64,000 nucleotides of DNA. Source: Janthinobacterium sp. FW305-129. GTDB taxonomy: Bacteria; Pseudomonadota; Gammaproteobacteria; Burkholderiales; Burkholderiaceae_D. Positions 26,859 to 34,705 of this stretch are shown one piece after another (position 1 is the first letter of the stretch; every line of letters begins with the position of its first letter). The notes below the pieces were generated by a model that was not told the DNA's origin, searched no databases, and saw only the letters and a list, made by a program, of their open reading frames with translations. The stretch covers positions 186,001 to 250,000 of the forward strand of contig NZ_JACYMM010000012.1 of the NCBI RefSeq assembly GCF_020858115.1. The letters run 5' to 3'. The position numbers and the translations under genes were made by a program.

Positions 26859-27208
26859 ACGACGCCATCGAGTGGACCAGTCTTGCCCGCACTTTCGGGC
26901 TGTTTACCGTCACGGCCGTGGCTGAACTGCTGGGCTGCTACCTGCCCATGCTGTGGCTGAGCAACAAGGGCAGCGCCTGGCTGCTGTTGCCGGCCGCCGT
27001 CAGCCTCTTGCTCTTCGTGTGGCTGCTGACCCTGCACCCGGCCGCCAGCGGCAGGGTCTACGCCACGTATGGCGCCATCTACATCGCCACGGCGCTGGGA
27101 TGGCTGTGGCTGGTGGACGGCGTCACGCCCGCCTGGACCGATGTGACGGGCGTGGGCCTGGCCCTGGCCGGCGCCGCCGTCATTGCCATGGGGCATAAGA
27201 CGGCTTGA
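26855..27208 (+). CDS. YnfA/UPF0060 family small membrane protein
   Basis: 117 residues with four hydrophobic segments. The family signature [22 protein letters not shown] and the [23 protein letters not shown] stretch with WLWLVDG identify YnfA. The family is annotated as a small multidrug-resistance-like exporter, but its function is not settled. The start overlaps the CdaR stop (ATGA), so they are co-translated. It converges on the TerB-like gene with 6 bp between stops. Confidence 0.92.
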   Translation: MNDAIEWTSLARTFGLFTVTAVAELLGCYLPMLWLSNKGSAWLLLPAAVSLLLFVWLLTLHPAASGRVYATYGAIYIATALGWLWLVDGVTPAWTDVTGVGLALAGAAVIAMGHKTA

Positions 27209-27214
27209 TGTGCA

Positions 27215-27616
27215 TCAAGCGGCATGCGCGCGGAAATTCGTTTCCGCCGACCATGCCGCGCTGGCGCGGGCCAGCAGCACGGCTTCGCCATCGGCCAGCC
27301 AGTCGTCCGCATCGGCGATCTTCCACATGGCCTGCAGCAGCTTGCGGCGCAAGTCCGGGTCCGTGATTTCATCGAGCAGGCTGTCGATCACGCCATGGGC
27401 CAGTTGCACGGCGCCATGCACGGTCGAGGTCAGCATGTCGTCGCACAGGTCTTGCAGCAATTGCTGGAAGGCGGCCGGTTCGAGGTCGATATGCTCAAGA
27501 ATCTTGCTGCGGTGCATGGCCTGCAGCTCGGCGCTGGCCAGGTTGCCATCGACCACCATCATCAGGGCCAGAATACGTCCCGCTGCCTGGGGACTGTTCA
27601 TTTCATAGGTACGCAT
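27215..27616 (-). CDS. TerB-like (tellurite-resistance/co-chaperonin fold) protein
   Basis: 133 residues from ATG 27616 (GGAAAG upstream), not the earlier in-frame codon at 27655, which lacks a site. The protein is all helical, with two TerB-like repeats: AAGRILALMMVVDGNLASAELQAM near the start, and KIADADDWLADGEAVLLARASAAW near the end, the acidic motifs that bind metal in TerB. No signal peptide. It lies 83 bp downstream of the TerC gene on the same strand, an association seen in ter-type loci. Function here unknown. Confidence 0.72.
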   Translation of the reverse strand: MRTYEMNSPQAAGRILALMMVVDGNLASAELQAMHRSKILEHIDLEPAAFQQLLQDLCDDMLTSTVHGAVQLAHGVIDSLLDEITDPDLRRKLLQAMWKIADADDWLADGEAVLLARASAAWSAETNFRAHAA

Positions 27617-27699
27617 AGTCTTTACTTTCCATTGTTGGTTTGAAAAGCGCGCCACCGCCGTGCGGGGCGCGCCGTACTGCTGTTTTACTAACTCGCTGT

Positions 27700-28662
27700 T
27701 TACTTCTTGTCGCTACGGGTGATGAACACGCTCGCCACGCAGCTCGATACGATCAGCACCGCCACCACCAGCAGCGACGCTTCCACCGGCACGTGGTACC
27801 ACGGCATGACCAGCATCTTGGCGCCGATGAACACCAGCACCATCGCCAGGCCATACTTGAGCATGTGGAAGCGGTCCGCCACGTCCACCAGCAGGAAGTA
27901 CAAGGCACGCAAGCCCATGATGGCGAACAGGTTCGACGTGAAGACGATGAACGGATCCGTCGTGATGGCGAAGATCGCCGGGATCGAGTCCACCGCAAAC
28001 ACCAGGTCCGTCACCTCGATCAGGATCAGCACGAGGAACAGGGGCGTGACATAGCGCAAACCGCCCTTTGCCACGAAGAAACGCTCGCCGTGGTCGCCGT
28101 CGGCCACCCGCAAGTGGCGGCGGGCAAAGCGCAGCACGGGGTTGTTCGCCACGTCCGGCTCCGCATCGGCCGCCACCAGCATGCGCATGCCGGTAATCAA
28201 CAGGAAGGCGCCAAACAGGTACAGCACCCAGCTGAACTCGCTCACCACCCACGCGCCGGCCATGATCATCACGGCGCGCATGACGATCGCGCCCAGCACG
28301 CCGTAAATCAAGACGCGGCGCTGGTACTGGATCGGCACCTGGAAGGCGCTGAAGATCAGCAGGAAGACGAACACGTTATCGACCGACAGCGCTTTCTCGA
28401 TCAGGTAACCGGAGAAAAACTCCAGCGCCTTCTGGTTGGCGATCTCGGGACCGGCCGTGCCGTTCAGATACCACCACAGGCCGCCGTTGAACAGCAGGGC
28501 CAGGCTGACCCACACGAGCGACCACGTCGCCGCTTCCTTGACGCCCACCTTGTGCGCCTTGTTGCCGCCGAAGACGAACAAGTCCAGCGCCAGCATCAGC
28601 AGGACGAAGGCGATGAAACCGGCCCACATGGGCGCCGTTGCAATGCTCTCCAGGCCGTTCAT
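27700..28662 (-). CDS. TerC/Alx-family membrane protein
   Basis: 320 residues from ATG 28662, with GGAGG about seven bases upstream. About eight to nine hydrophobic segments carry the conserved acidic motifs: IEKALSVDNVFVFLLIF and LILIEVTDLVFAVDSIPAIFAIT, with the RALYFLL segment near the end. E. coli Alx and Bacillus relatives of this kind export Mn2+. The start codon overlaps the stop of a possible 14-codon leader (ATGA). It is followed by a TerB-like gene and divergent from nhaR, with ClC beyond, forming an ion-homeostasis neighbourhood. Confidence 0.9.
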   Translation of the reverse strand: MNGLESIATAPMWAGFIAFVLLMLALDLFVFGGNKAHKVGVKEAATWSLVWVSLALLFNGGLWWYLNGTAGPEIANQKALEFFSGYLIEKALSVDNVFVFLLIFSAFQVPIQYQRRVLIYGVLGAIVMRAVMIMAGAWVVSEFSWVLYLFGAFLLITGMRMLVAADAEPDVANNPVLRFARRHLRVADGDHGERFFVAKGGLRYVTPLFLVLILIEVTDLVFAVDSIPAIFAITTDPFIVFTSNLFAIMGLRALYFLLVDVADRFHMLKYGLAMVLVFIGAKMLVMPWYHVPVEASLLVVAVLIVSSCVASVFITRSDKK

Positions 28663-28703
28663 CGGCGGCCTCCGCAATAATCTGTCTGTATCCTGATGCC
28701 CAT
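28659..28703 (-). CDS. Candidate 14-residue leader peptide overlapping the terC start
   Basis: ATG at 28703, preceded by AAGGAG seven bases upstream, encodes MGIRIQTDYCGGRR and ends at a TGA sharing four bases with the terC ATG. The ribosome site for terC lies inside it (GGAGG), so its translation would open or mask the terC start. Real translation is unproven. Confidence 0.4.
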   Translation of the reverse strand: MGIRIQTDYCGGRR

Positions 28704-28767
28704 GGCATTCTCCTTGCATGAATTGAGCAGTCATCATAGGCTGAATATAAACATCGAACAAATCGAA

Positions 28768-28799
28768 TATAATTTACGAATACATCGAAAAAGTCGATG
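28768..28799. promoter_or_regulatory. Promoter element and inverted repeat between terC and nhaR
   Basis: TATAAT (28768-28773) is a consensus -10 on the plus strand. An inverted repeat CATCGA-AAAAG-TCGATG follows at 28783-28799, and further ATCGAA half-sites lie to its left. Such spaced T-N-A palindromes are typical of LysR-family binding, so NhaR autoregulation or control of terC is possible. Confidence 0.45.
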
Positions 28800-28821
28800 C
28801 ATTAATTTGCCGGGAACAAAC

Positions 28822-29721
28822 ATGTCGACACTCAACTTCAAGCACTTGCGCTATTTCTGGATGGTGGCCAAGACGGGCAGCATCGCCCGCGCGGCCGAGC
28901 AGCTGCACCTGACGCCGCAATCGATTTCGGGCCAGCTCAGCGACTTTGCCGACACCCTGGGCGTGGAACTGTTCCGCCGCAGCGGGCGCAAGCTGGAATT
29001 GACGGAGACGGGCAGGCGCATCCTCAGCCATGCGGAAGAGATTTTCAGCACGGGCGATGAATTGCTGGAAATCGTGCGCGACCAGTCGCGCACGGCGACG
29101 ACCACGTTTCGCGTCGGTTGCGCCGATTCCGTGTCGAAACTGATCGCCTGCCGCCTCGTCGAACCGGCGCTGGGCCTGGCCGAACCGCTGCGCATGATCT
29201 GCCGCGAAGGCCGGCTGGCCAGCCTGCTGGCGGACCTGGCCGTTCACCGGCTGGACCTGATCATCGCCGATCGCCCCATGCCGTCCCATTTGAGCGTGCG
29301 CGGCTACAACCACCTGCTGGGCGAAAGCGGCATGACCCTGTTCGGCACGCCGGCGCTGGCCGCCACCCTGGCAGGCGGCTTTCCCCGCTGCCTCGACGGC
29401 GCGCCGCTGCTGCTGCCGGGCGAGGATTTCGCCATCTACGGCCGCCTGCTGCAATGGCTGGGCGAGCACAATCTGCACCCGCGCATCGTCGGCGAATTCG
29501 ACGACAGCGCCATGATGCAAGCGTTCGGCCAGTCCGGCGCCGGCCTGTTCTTCGCCCCCACCGTGATCGCGCCCCAGGTCTGCGAACAGCATGGCGTGGT
29601 GGCGCTGGGGCGGGTCGACAGCCTCGTCGAGCAAGTGTATGCGATCACCACGGAACGCCGTTTGAGCCACCCGGCCACCGTCGCCATCAGCCAGAGCGCG
29701 CGGCGCGAACTGTTCGTGTAG
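28822..29721 (+). CDS. nhaR: NhaR-type LysR regulator
   Basis: 299 residues from ATG 28822. It begins FKHLRYFWMVAKTGSIARAAEQLHLTPQSISGQLSDFADTLG, nearly the standard NhaR opening rather than a general LysR one; the C-terminal effector domain includes DLIIADRPMPSHL and FAPTVIAPQVCEQHGV as in NhaR. NhaR activates the Na+/H+ antiporter gene nhaA and other osmotic/adhesion genes in E. coli. No nhaA is nearby; the neighbours are TerC, TerB and a ClC channel, so targets may be different here. Preceded by a consensus -10. Confidence 0.82.
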   Translation: MSTLNFKHLRYFWMVAKTGSIARAAEQLHLTPQSISGQLSDFADTLGVELFRRSGRKLELTETGRRILSHAEEIFSTGDELLEIVRDQSRTATTTFRVGCADSVSKLIACRLVEPALGLAEPLRMICREGRLASLLADLAVHRLDLIIADRPMPSHLSVRGYNHLLGESGMTLFGTPALAATLAGGFPRCLDGAPLLLPGEDFAIYGRLLQWLGEHNLHPRIVGEFDDSAMMQAFGQSGAGLFFAPTVIAPQVCEQHGVVALGRVDSLVEQVYAITTERRLSHPATVAISQSARRELFV

Positions 29722-29836
29722 CAGTTCCACAACTGAAGTTCCACAATTAAAACCCCGCAAATACATTTGATCAAATACATCTATATAATGGCAAGTCTCC
29801 CCGACGCCTTGCGCGCCCCTTCCAGGACTTGCCGCA

Positions 29837-31159
29837 ATGAAGCACTTGCACGACATCCCCTCTGCCTTCAAGCATGAATTTGCCAACCCGCGCCTGTGGT
29901 GGTCGCGCGCCGTCGTCGTCGGCATGGCCGCCGTCGCGGGCCTCGTCGTCGTGGGTTTTACGTGGCTGGCGGAAACAGCGCTCGATTGTTTTCTCTTTTT
30001 TAACGGCAAGGCCTGGTGGTTCGCCCTGCTGTGGACGCCGGCCTGCGCCGCCCTGCTCGTCTGGCTGACGCGCCGCTACGCGATGGGCGCGGCCGGTTCC
30101 GGCATCCCGCAAGTGATGGCGGCACTGGACCCGGCCGTGGCGCCCGAGCAGCGCTCCTTGTTTGTCTCCCTGAAACTCAGCGCCGCGAAGATCGGCCTGA
30201 CGGCGGGCGGCTTGCTGGGCGGCTTGTCGCTGGGACGCGAAGGGCCGTCCGTGCAGATCGCCGCCGGCGTGATGCTGGCCGCGCGGCGCTGGCTGCCCCG
30301 TCACTCGCAAGTGAGCGCCCACTCGCTGCTGGTGGCGGGCGGCGCGGCCGGCATCGCGGCCGCCTTCAACACGCCGCTGGCGGGCGTCATGTTTGCCATC
30401 GAGGAATTGTCGCGCTCGCCCGAGCAGCGCAACAGCGGCTTGATTGTCGCCGGCATCGTGCTGGCCGGCATGATGGCCGTGTCCATCCACGGCAATGCCA
30501 CCCATTTCGGCATCATCCATCCGGGCCCCATCGGCCTGGCGCTGGCACTGCCAGGCTTATTGGTAACGTTGGTCGCGGGCGTGGCCGGCGGCCTGTTTGC
30601 GCGGCTGCTGCTGGCGTCCGCCCGGGGCAATCCGCTGGGGAAATTGTCCGCGTGGAGAACAGGCCGGCCCGTGCTGTTCGCCGCCGTCTGCGGTTTGCTG
30701 GTGGCGGCCATCGGCATCGCCAGCCACGGCGCCACGTTCGGCAGCGGCACCGTGGCCACGCGCGCCATGCTGGAAGGTTCCAGCGACGCGGCACCGGCCT
30801 TTGTGGCCTTCAAATATGTGGCGACGTGGCTGACCGTGTGGTCGGGCGTGCCGGCCGGCATCTTTGCACCATCCCTGGCCATCGGCGCCGGCATCGGGCA
30901 TGACATTGCGCAATTGCTGCACTACCCGCACGCGCCCGCGCTGATCGCACTGGGCATGGTGGGTTTCCTGGCCGCCGCCACGCAGGCGCCGCTGACGGCG
31001 TTCATCATCGTCATGGAAATGGTCGACGGCCACGGCATGGTGCTGAGCCTGATGGCGTGCGCGGTGGTGGCCAGCACCGTCTCGCGCGTGCTCAGCGAAC
31101 CGCTGTACGGCGCGCTGGCGCAGCTGCAGCTGCAGCGGCTGCCGGCGCCACCGAACTAA
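29837..31159 (+). CDS. ClC-family chloride channel or H+/Cl- antiporter
   Basis: 440 residues with about ten or more hydrophobic segments. Selectivity motifs are intact: GSGIP (87-91), GREGP (133-137) with the gating glutamate at 135, and GIFAPSLAIGAGIG (about 345-357). There are no C-terminal CBS domains. The presence of the gating Glu is compatible with an antiporter; I did not confirm the internal proton glutamate. It lies downstream of nhaR on the same strand (115 bp gap). Its 3' end overlaps the convergent YwqK-type gene by four bases. Confidence 0.9.
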   Translation: MKHLHDIPSAFKHEFANPRLWWSRAVVVGMAAVAGLVVVGFTWLAETALDCFLFFNGKAWWFALLWTPACAALLVWLTRRYAMGAAGSGIPQVMAALDPAVAPEQRSLFVSLKLSAAKIGLTAGGLLGGLSLGREGPSVQIAAGVMLAARRWLPRHSQVSAHSLLVAGGAAGIAAAFNTPLAGVMFAIEELSRSPEQRNSGLIVAGIVLAGMMAVSIHGNATHFGIIHPGPIGLALALPGLLVTLVAGVAGGLFARLLLASARGNPLGKLSAWRTGRPVLFAAVCGLLVAAIGIASHGATFGSGTVATRAMLEGSSDAAPAFVAFKYVATWLTVWSGVPAGIFAPSLAIGAGIGHDIAQLLHYPHAPALIALGMVGFLAAATQAPLTAFIIVMEMVDGHGMVLSLMACAVVASTVSRVLSEPLYGALAQLQLQRLPAPPN

Positions 31160-31947
31160 AAATGGCTGCAGGGGCGCAGCAAGCTGCCGTCCTGCCATGC
31201 GCAGACGGTGCGCGTGCCGTCCTCGGCCCAGTTGCGCTCCAGCCCGTGCTTTTCCCCATGCACGTAATGGAGGTGCGCCTTTTCGCGGCCGTCCGGCCAC
31301 CAGGCCTCGTACAGGCCGGTGCGCTGACCCTCCAGGTACGTCCCGCGCTCGGCCAGCCGGCCATTCGGATGAAACGCCTCCGCCTGGCCCGACAGCACGC
31401 CATCGGCAAAATGGGCGCGGTTGCTGACCTGGCCATGCTCGTCAAAGCTCAGGTATTCGCCATCGGCAGGCTGGCCCGCCTGGTACCGCAATTCACGGCT
31501 CAGCTGGCCATTCGCATGGTAGTGGCTATGCAAGCCCTCGTACTCGCCGCCGCGGTAAGCCTTGCGGCTTTTTAGCGTGCCATCCGCATACCAGGCGACG
31601 TTCACGCCGTCGAAGTCGCCCTCGCCGTTGCGCTCTTCCAGCAGCGCCGGCTGGCCATCGGCGAAATACACGCTGCGCTGGTGGACGTAGTCGGGCGACT
31701 CCGGATCCGCGTCGCGCAGCCAGGCATCCATGTGCAGCTTGCCTGGCGGCTGCGCGAAATGCAGCTGCCAGTGCCAGGCCTGACGGCCCGCGTCGTGGCG
31801 CAGCGGCGCGCGCTGCTCGTACATGGCGGCGGCCCGCCCGGCAGGCTGATAATCCGCGTCGAAGTATCGGGTGGCCGACTCAGTGGCCATGGAAAGGGAT
31901 GAACCGGCCAGGACGGTAGCCAGCAAAACGGGAATGACGATCTTCAA
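31156..31947 (-). CDS. Exported YwqK/MORN-like repeat protein 1
   Basis: 263 residues with a signal peptide (MKIVIPVLLATVLAGSSLSMA). The body consists of repeated about 22-24 residue units of the form YxxNGQLxxExxYxxGxxxGxYxxF (for example YADGTLKSRKAYRGGEYEGLHSHYHANGQLSREL, FHPNGRLAERGTYLEGQRTGLYEAWWPDGR). This is the YwqK 'antitoxin' type repeat, related to MORN. In this chromosome it is one of three; no toxin partner is seen, so an antitoxin role should not be assumed. It overlaps the ClC gene convergently. Confidence 0.78.
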   Translation of the reverse strand: MKIVIPVLLATVLAGSSLSMATESATRYFDADYQPAGRAAAMYEQRAPLRHDAGRQAWHWQLHFAQPPGKLHMDAWLRDADPESPDYVHQRSVYFADGQPALLEERNGEGDFDGVNVAWYADGTLKSRKAYRGGEYEGLHSHYHANGQLSRELRYQAGQPADGEYLSFDEHGQVSNRAHFADGVLSGQAEAFHPNGRLAERGTYLEGQRTGLYEAWWPDGREKAHLHYVHGEKHGLERNWAEDGTRTVCAWQDGSLLRPCSHF

Positions 31948-32024
31948 GGCATGCTTTCATCAACACTGCGACAGCGCCGATGATAAGGGCAAGCGGAGCG
32001 GCCCGGCCACACGCTTGCCGGCGA

Positions 32025-32516
32025 CTACATGGTGAACGGAAACGGCTGCATGCCCGCCTGCCTGTCATCGGGGGCGACGACGGCCAGCAAGGCGCTCAAG
32101 CCCTGGTTCAGGTGCGCCAGGCTGGCGGCATCGAGCTGCGCCAGCGCACTGGGCAGCAAACCGCGCGCCGGCTGCGGCGCGCCGGCGATCACGGCATGCC
32201 CTTCCACCGTCAGGGTCAGCGTCACGACGCGCTGGTCGGGCTGGTCGCGCGCCTTGCGCACATAGGTTTTTTTCACCAGCGCCTCGACCAGGTTGCTGGC
32301 CGTCGTCTGGTGGATGGACATCTTGCTTGCCAGCTCGCCCATGCGCAGGCCTGGCCGCTCCAGCAATTCCTGCATCACCCACAATTGCGCGCCCGACACG
32401 CCGCATTGCTTTTCGACCTGTGCCGAATGCCGCTGCGCCGCGCGCATGACGACGCGCATGTTTTGCAAGGCCAGGCTTTGCGCCTTGGCCACCGCCGATA
32501 CTTCCGCTTCCACCAC
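32025..32516 (-). CDS. MarR-family transcriptional regulator
   Basis: 163 residues from a GTG at 32516 with TGGAGG before it. The winged HTH is clear: GVSGAQLWVMQELLERPGLRMGELASKMSIHQTTASNLVEALVKKTYVRKARDQPDQRVVTLTLTVEGHAVI. Flanking helices form the dimer domain. It lies between two YwqK-type genes on the same strand, all with sizeable gaps (about 80 bp), so it could regulate this envelope cluster or itself. Ligand unknown. Confidence 0.88.
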   Translation of the reverse strand: MVEAEVSAVAKAQSLALQNMRVVMRAAQRHSAQVEKQCGVSGAQLWVMQELLERPGLRMGELASKMSIHQTTASNLVEALVKKTYVRKARDQPDQRVVTLTLTVEGHAVIAGAPQPARGLLPSALAQLDAASLAHLNQGLSALLAVVAPDDRQAGMQPFPFTM

Positions 32517-32598
32517 CGTTGCCTCCAGTTATCCTGCCGGCTTCGCGCCTGCTGGCGGGCCGGAATCCCTGCATGATACCTGCAAAGACGGCCCTCCA

Positions 32599-33417
32599 CT
32601 AACTGCTTGTTACAGGCTCCCCATGGCGCCAGGCCTGCTTCAGCACCAGCTTGCCGGACGGATCCCACTCGCGCTCGACGCCGTGCTTCTTGCCGTGTTC
32701 GTAGGGCACCAGTTGCCGCAGGCTGCCGTCGCCGTACCAGCTTTGCAGCAAGCCGTGGCGCTGGCCGTCGCGCATGGGAATGACCTGGGCGCGCACGCCG
32801 CTGTCATGCCACTGCGTCACGTCGCCCTGCTCGCGCCCTTGCGCATCCTGCTGCCAGGCAACGGTCGGCTGGCCATTGCTGCCCCACTTCTGCATGCGGA
32901 GCAACTTGCCCCTGCGGTACAGCGCTCTCTGCGCCAGCTGGCCATTGTCATGGCTGTCGAACGACCAGCCGTCGGGCTCGCCATTGCGCCATATCATGCT
33001 GGCGAGCACCTTGCCATCCTCGGCCAGGGTGACGGCCTCGCCATCGAGCCTGTCATGGATGAAATGGCTGCGCTGGAACAGCTTGCCGTCGGCGTAAAAC
33101 AATTGCTGCAAGCCATGCATCCTGCCATCCTTCAGGAAGGCGCGGCTGCTGACCTTGCCATTCGGGCCATACGACACATACTCGCCATCGGCCATCCGCT
33201 GGCCGTGGTAAGTGATGCGGTTCATCAGCTGGCCATTCTCGTGGTAGGTCTCGGCAATGCGGTCGCGCCCGTTCGGCAGCAAGGTGACCTTTTGCTGGAG
33301 CCGGCCGCTGTCATAGAACGATGTGCCGCCAGCCGGCGCCTGCGCCTGCGCCGCCGGCGGCAACACCGTCATGAGCGCCGCCAGCAGGGCCAGGCGCATT
33401 TTCTGTCCGTACCGCAT
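32599..33417 (-). CDS. Exported YwqK/MORN-like repeat protein 2
   Basis: 272 residues. The start at 33417 is chosen for its GGGGGGA site and signal peptide (MRYGQKMRLALLAALMTVLPPAAQA); longer in-frame starts run into the neighbouring gene. Repeats such as YHENGQLMNRITYHGQRMADGEYVSYGPNGKVSSRAF fill the protein. Its C-terminal third (QLVPYEHGKKHGVEREWDPSGKLVLKQAW) is close to the corresponding part of protein 3, encoded 10 bp upstream, so the two arose by duplication. Function unknown. Confidence 0.82.
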   Translation of the reverse strand: MRYGQKMRLALLAALMTVLPPAAQAQAPAGGTSFYDSGRLQQKVTLLPNGRDRIAETYHENGQLMNRITYHGQRMADGEYVSYGPNGKVSSRAFLKDGRMHGLQQLFYADGKLFQRSHFIHDRLDGEAVTLAEDGKVLASMIWRNGEPDGWSFDSHDNGQLAQRALYRRGKLLRMQKWGSNGQPTVAWQQDAQGREQGDVTQWHDSGVRAQVIPMRDGQRHGLLQSWYGDGSLRQLVPYEHGKKHGVEREWDPSGKLVLKQAWRHGEPVTSS

Positions 33418-33427
33418 GCGATCCCCC

Positions 33428-34558
33428 CTATTTCGCGGCCACGGGCTGGCCAGCCTGCCACGTCTGTTCCAGCACCAGCTTGCCCGTCTTGTCCCACTGG
33501 CGCTCGATGCCGTGCTTCTTGCCGTGTTCATACGGCACGATCTGCCGCAGGCTGCCGTCGCTGTACCAGGTCTGCAGCAAGCCGTGGCGCTGGCCTTCGA
33601 CAAACGGCGTCACGCTGGCGCGCACGCCGTTGGCATGCCAGTCCGTCGTGTCGCCATGGTCGCGCCCCTGCGCGTCTTTCTGCCACGCAAAATTGGGCCG
33701 GCCATTCGGCCCCCACGTTTGCAAGCTGAGCACGGCGCCTTTCCGGTACAGCGTCTTGTTCGACACGACGCCATTGCCATGGCTTTCAAACGACCATCCG
33801 TCGGGCTGGCCGTGCACCCAGACGGTCCTGGCCAGCACCTTGCCATCCTCGGCAAGCATGACAAACTCGCCCTCGCGCTGGCCATCGACGTGCCGTCCCC
33901 TTCGGAACAGCTTGCCATCGGCATAAAACGATTCCTCCAGGCCATCCATCTGGCCATTGCGCCGATACGAGCGGTTGCTGACGGCGCCATTCGCGCCATA
34001 CGACACGTGCTCGCCATCGGCCATCTCGTCGCCGTGGTACAGCGTGCGGCTCATCAGCTGGCCGTTCTTGTGATACGTTTCCGAGATGCTGTCGCGTCCG
34101 TTCGGCAAGGCCGTGACCCGCTGCTGGACCTGGCCATTCTCGAAGTACACGCAGCCGCCCAGCAGCTCCTCGCCCTGGGCATTGAAGTAGGTTTCGCGCA
34201 GCAGCTGGCCATTCTCGTAGTAGTACTTGCGAAAACGCACGAACTTGATCTGGCTCAAGTCCAGATCCGTGGCATAGGTTTCAAAGGCCAGCACGCCCGG
34301 CGTGTCGGGAAATTCGAGCCGCACATGCCAGGCGCCCAGCGCCTCGTCGCGCTCCGGCGGCGTGCGCAGCGCATACACGGCGCGGCGTTGGTTGCTTGGC
34401 ATGAAATTTTCATCCAGATACATGGTCTTGTCCTCTTCTTGCGCGTGATCGGAAGCCGTTGCCGGCAACGGCGCATCTTCCTGTGCCGCCAATGGCAGGG
34501 CTGCGCCCATGCCCAGCGCGGCGGCCAGCAGCCAGCGCAACGTCTGTTGATTCTTCAT
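33428..34558 (-). CDS. Exported YwqK/MORN-like repeat protein 3
   Basis: 376 residues from ATG 34558 (TGGAGC before it) with a signal peptide (MKNQQTLRWLLAAALGMGAALPLAAQ). After about 110 non-repeat residues (DENFMPSNQRRAVYALRTPPERDEA; also found in protein 1) come about ten YwqK units, for instance YYENGQLLRETYFNAQGEELLGG and YHKNGQLMSRTLYHGDEMADGEHVSYG. It precedes and nearly abuts protein 2 (10 bp) and is likely co-transcribed with it. The duplication is internal to this window; the role is unknown. Confidence 0.85.
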   Translation of the reverse strand: MKNQQTLRWLLAAALGMGAALPLAAQEDAPLPATASDHAQEEDKTMYLDENFMPSNQRRAVYALRTPPERDEALGAWHVRLEFPDTPGVLAFETYATDLDLSQIKFVRFRKYYYENGQLLRETYFNAQGEELLGGCVYFENGQVQQRVTALPNGRDSISETYHKNGQLMSRTLYHGDEMADGEHVSYGANGAVSNRSYRRNGQMDGLEESFYADGKLFRRGRHVDGQREGEFVMLAEDGKVLARTVWVHGQPDGWSFESHGNGVVSNKTLYRKGAVLSLQTWGPNGRPNFAWQKDAQGRDHGDTTDWHANGVRASVTPFVEGQRHGLLQTWYSDGSLRQIVPYEHGKKHGIERQWDKTGKLVLEQTWQAGQPVAAK

Positions 34559-34639
34559 GTTGCTCCATTGCTCATGTTGCTTTACGGCCACTATCATAAA
34601 GGCAAGCGCCGTTCGCCATGGGCACGATTGCCGCCCCAT

Positions 34640-34683
34640 AAAAAAAGGCCGGGACGAACCTGCTGGTCCGGCTCCGGCCCGGC
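34640..34683 (-). terminator. Intrinsic terminator after msbA
   Basis: On the minus strand, a GC-rich stem (GCCGGG / CCCGGC with further pairing inside) ends in seven T. It lies 23 bp past the msbA stop and separates it from the YwqK genes. Confidence 0.75.
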
Positions 34684-34705
34684 GGATGCGCTGGCGCGCC
34701 ACACA

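Noticed and set aside
28663..28821. yybP-ykoY (Mn2+) riboswitch before terC
   Set aside because: The conserved GGGGAGUAG-type core and long helices are not seen; only a short leader ORF and an inverted repeat are.
31156..34558. YwqK proteins as toxin-antitoxin antitoxins
   Set aside because: No toxin gene adjoins any of the three and all have signal peptides.
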